From the NCBI GenBank assembly GCA_943369665.1, contig CALRNX020000008.1, positions 62,001 to 126,000 of the forward strand: a stretch of 64,000 nucleotides of DNA. Reading direction: 5' to 3'. Below are positions 62,870-64,000 of this stretch, piece after piece; position 1 is the stretch's first letter; every line of letters begins with the position of its first letter. Made by a program: the position numbers and the translations under genes. Source of the stretch: UKL13-3 sp943369665. GTDB lineage: Bacteria > Bacteroidota > Bacteroidia > UKL13-3. The notes beneath the pieces were generated by a model. The model saw only the letters and a program-made list of their open reading frames with translations. It had not been told where the DNA came from and ran no database searches.

Positions 62870-62877
62870 TACTTTTG
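62870..62877 (+). promoter_or_regulatory. -7 promoter box of lysS
   Basis: TACTTTTG followed by CACC, a perfect TAnnTTTG match, 33 bases before the lysS ATG. Confidence 0.55.
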
Positions 62878-62902
62878 CACCTCTTAAAAATACGCCACTA
62901 CA

Positions 62903-64000
62903 ATGGAACTGAACGAACAGGAATTATTGCGCAGACAGAAACTACAGGAACTGGAAAACATGGGTATAAATGCTTACCCTGCCGAATTATTTGAGATTAA
63001 TACCTCAGCTAAGGATATTCATACACACTACGAAGCCGACAAAATTGAGTTTAAAAACATCTCGATCGCAGGACGCATTATGAGTGTGCGCGATATGGGC
63101 AAGGCTGCTTTTTGTGTAATACAAGACGCTACCGGAAAAATCCAGTTGTACATCAGGCGTGATGATATTTGCAAAGGCGAAGACAAAAGTTTGTATGATA
63201 CCGTGTTCAAAAAGCTACTGGACATTGGCGATATTATTGGCGTAAAAGGATTTGTATTTACAACCAAAACTGGCGAAACGTCCATACATGTTGAAGAGTT
63301 GAAATTACTTGCAAAATCGCTAAAACCACTACCAGTGGTGAAAGAGAAAGATGGTGAAACATTTGATGCGGTGACCGATGCTGAATTCCGTTACCGTCAA
63401 CGTTATGTTGATCTGATCATCAATCCTGCAGTTAAAGAAACGTTCATGAAACGTACCCAACTGATCAATACCATTCGTAATTTTTACAACGAAAAAGGAT
63501 ATTTAGAAGTTGATACTCCCGTATTGCAAGCTATTCCCGGTGGGGCAGCAGCACGCCCGTTTACAACGCATCACAATACATTAGATATTCCGATGTATTT
63601 ACGTATTGCAAATGAATTATACTTAAAGCGATTGATTGTTGGTGGATTTGACGGTGTATATGAGTTTTCACGTAACTTCAGAAATGAAGGAATGGACCGC
63701 ACGCATAATCCTGAGTTTACGGTAATGGAACTTTATGTTGCATACAAAGACTATAACTGGATGATGGATCTGACCGAAGAGCTCATAGAGAAAATTGCAA
63801 TCGAATTGCATGGAACCACTGAGGTACAGGTAGGCGATAAAATAATTGACTTTAAAGCTCCGTTCAAACGTGTTACAATGTTCGATTCCATTAAGGAGTT
63901 TACCGGAATTGATATCAGTAATATGGATGAAGCGCAGCTTAGAGATACGTGCAAACAACTGCATATTGATGTTGCCGGCAATATTGGAAAAGGTAAATTG
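62903..64000 (+). CDS. lysS: Lysyl-tRNA synthetase, C-terminus cut by window edge
   Basis: 366 codons from ATG 62903 to the window end without stop. Class II LysRS: N-terminal helix (MELNEQELLRRQKLQELENM), OB-fold anticodon domain (ISIAGRIMSVRDMGKAAFCV to IGVKGFVFTTKTGET), then motif 1 FRYRQRYVDLIINP and motif 2 YEFSRNFRNEGMDRTHNPEF with TVMELYVAYKDY. EVDTPVLQAIPGGAAARPF and ELYLKRLIVGGFDGVYE are the usual core. The catalytic motif 3 end lies beyond the window. It charges tRNA-Lys in the cytoplasm. Confidence 0.96.
   Translation, partial: MELNEQELLRRQKLQELENMGINAYPAELFEINTSAKDIHTHYEADKIEFKNISIAGRIMSVRDMGKAAFCVIQDATGKIQLYIRRDDICKGEDKSLYDTVFKKLLDIGDIIGVKGFVFTTKTGETSIHVEELKLLAKSLKPLPVVKEKDGETFDAVTDAEFRYRQRYVDLIINPAVKETFMKRTQLINTIRNFYNEKGYLEVDTPVLQAIPGGAAARPFTTHHNTLDIPMYLRIANELYLKRLIVGGFDGVYEFSRNFRNEGMDRTHNPEFTVMELYVAYKDYNWMMDLTEELIEKIAIELHGTTEVQVGDKIIDFKAPFKRVTMFDSIKEFTGIDISNMDEAQLRDTCKQLHIDVAGNIGKGKL

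Noticed and set aside
1..64000. tRNA or rRNA genes, riboswitches, IS elements
   Set aside because: Read for T-loop GGTTCGA-type boxes with matching acceptor stems, conserved rRNA words, transposase motifs and terminal repeats; none convincing.

Overview
The window is AT-rich bacterial chromosome that reads as Bacteroidota. Several secreted proteins end in the C-terminal sorting domain of the type IX secretion system. Many lipoproteins have a short signal peptide and SCxK-type lipobox. Start codons lack Shine-Dalgarno sequences, and several genes are preceded by the Bacteroidota -7 promoter box TAnnTTTG. I cannot place it below phylum. I saw no tRNA, rRNA, CRISPR array, insertion sequence or prophage. 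Most of the window is ordinary core genome; the accessory parts are 26.6-32.9 kb and 35.4-42.1 kb.

Layout. 1-3.4 kb (mostly minus): a gene cut by the edge, a small lipoprotein, a flavin reductase, a HAD-type phosphatase and tyrS. 3.7-6.7 kb (plus): gcvT, a BamE-like protein, a ComB-type phosphatase and a surface-repeat protein. 6.8-12.7 kb (minus): an ABC exporter, a saccharopine/alanine dehydrogenase-like enzyme and lptD. 12.7-14.6 kb (plus): an amidase and an MCE (MlaD-like) protein, divergent from lptD, so envelope biogenesis genes are grouped. 14.7-17 kb: a conserved hypothetical and proS. 17-22.8 kb (plus): a Tyr/Gly-rich lipoprotein, a FadL-like barrel, a patatin and two LPP20-like lipoproteins, the first behind a near-perfect sigma-54 promoter. 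22.9-26.5 kb: an OlsF-like double acyltransferase, ferritin and a DUF58 protein.

26.6-32 kb: a four-gene minus-strand operon of exported proteins (T9SS cargo, serine hydrolase, beta-propeller lipoprotein, small lipoprotein) faces a small XRE-type regulator. A large palindrome between them is a probable operator. Then come rlmH, whose start region is triplicated in tandem, and clpC. 35.4-37.5 kb: small unknown ORFs separated by repeated leader and terminator segments, a cassette-like array. 37.5-42.1 kb: two large exported proteins with T9SS-type ends.

42.6-64 kb: dnaB, a CAP-domain lipoprotein frameshifted in an A7 run, an outer-membrane barrel, a DUF481-like protein, a TPR protein, etfB-etfA, outer-membrane phospholipase A, a PNGase F-like T9SS protein, a TatD-like hydrolase, tcdA, icd, a lipoprotein plus hydrolase pair, purD, a THUMP methyltransferase, an Nfu-type protein, a universal stress protein, rlmN and lysS (cut by the window end).

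The strongest candidates for something undescribed are the cassette array with its covarying hairpin (35.6-37.4 kb) and the XRE-controlled secreted hydrolase operon (26.6-32 kb).
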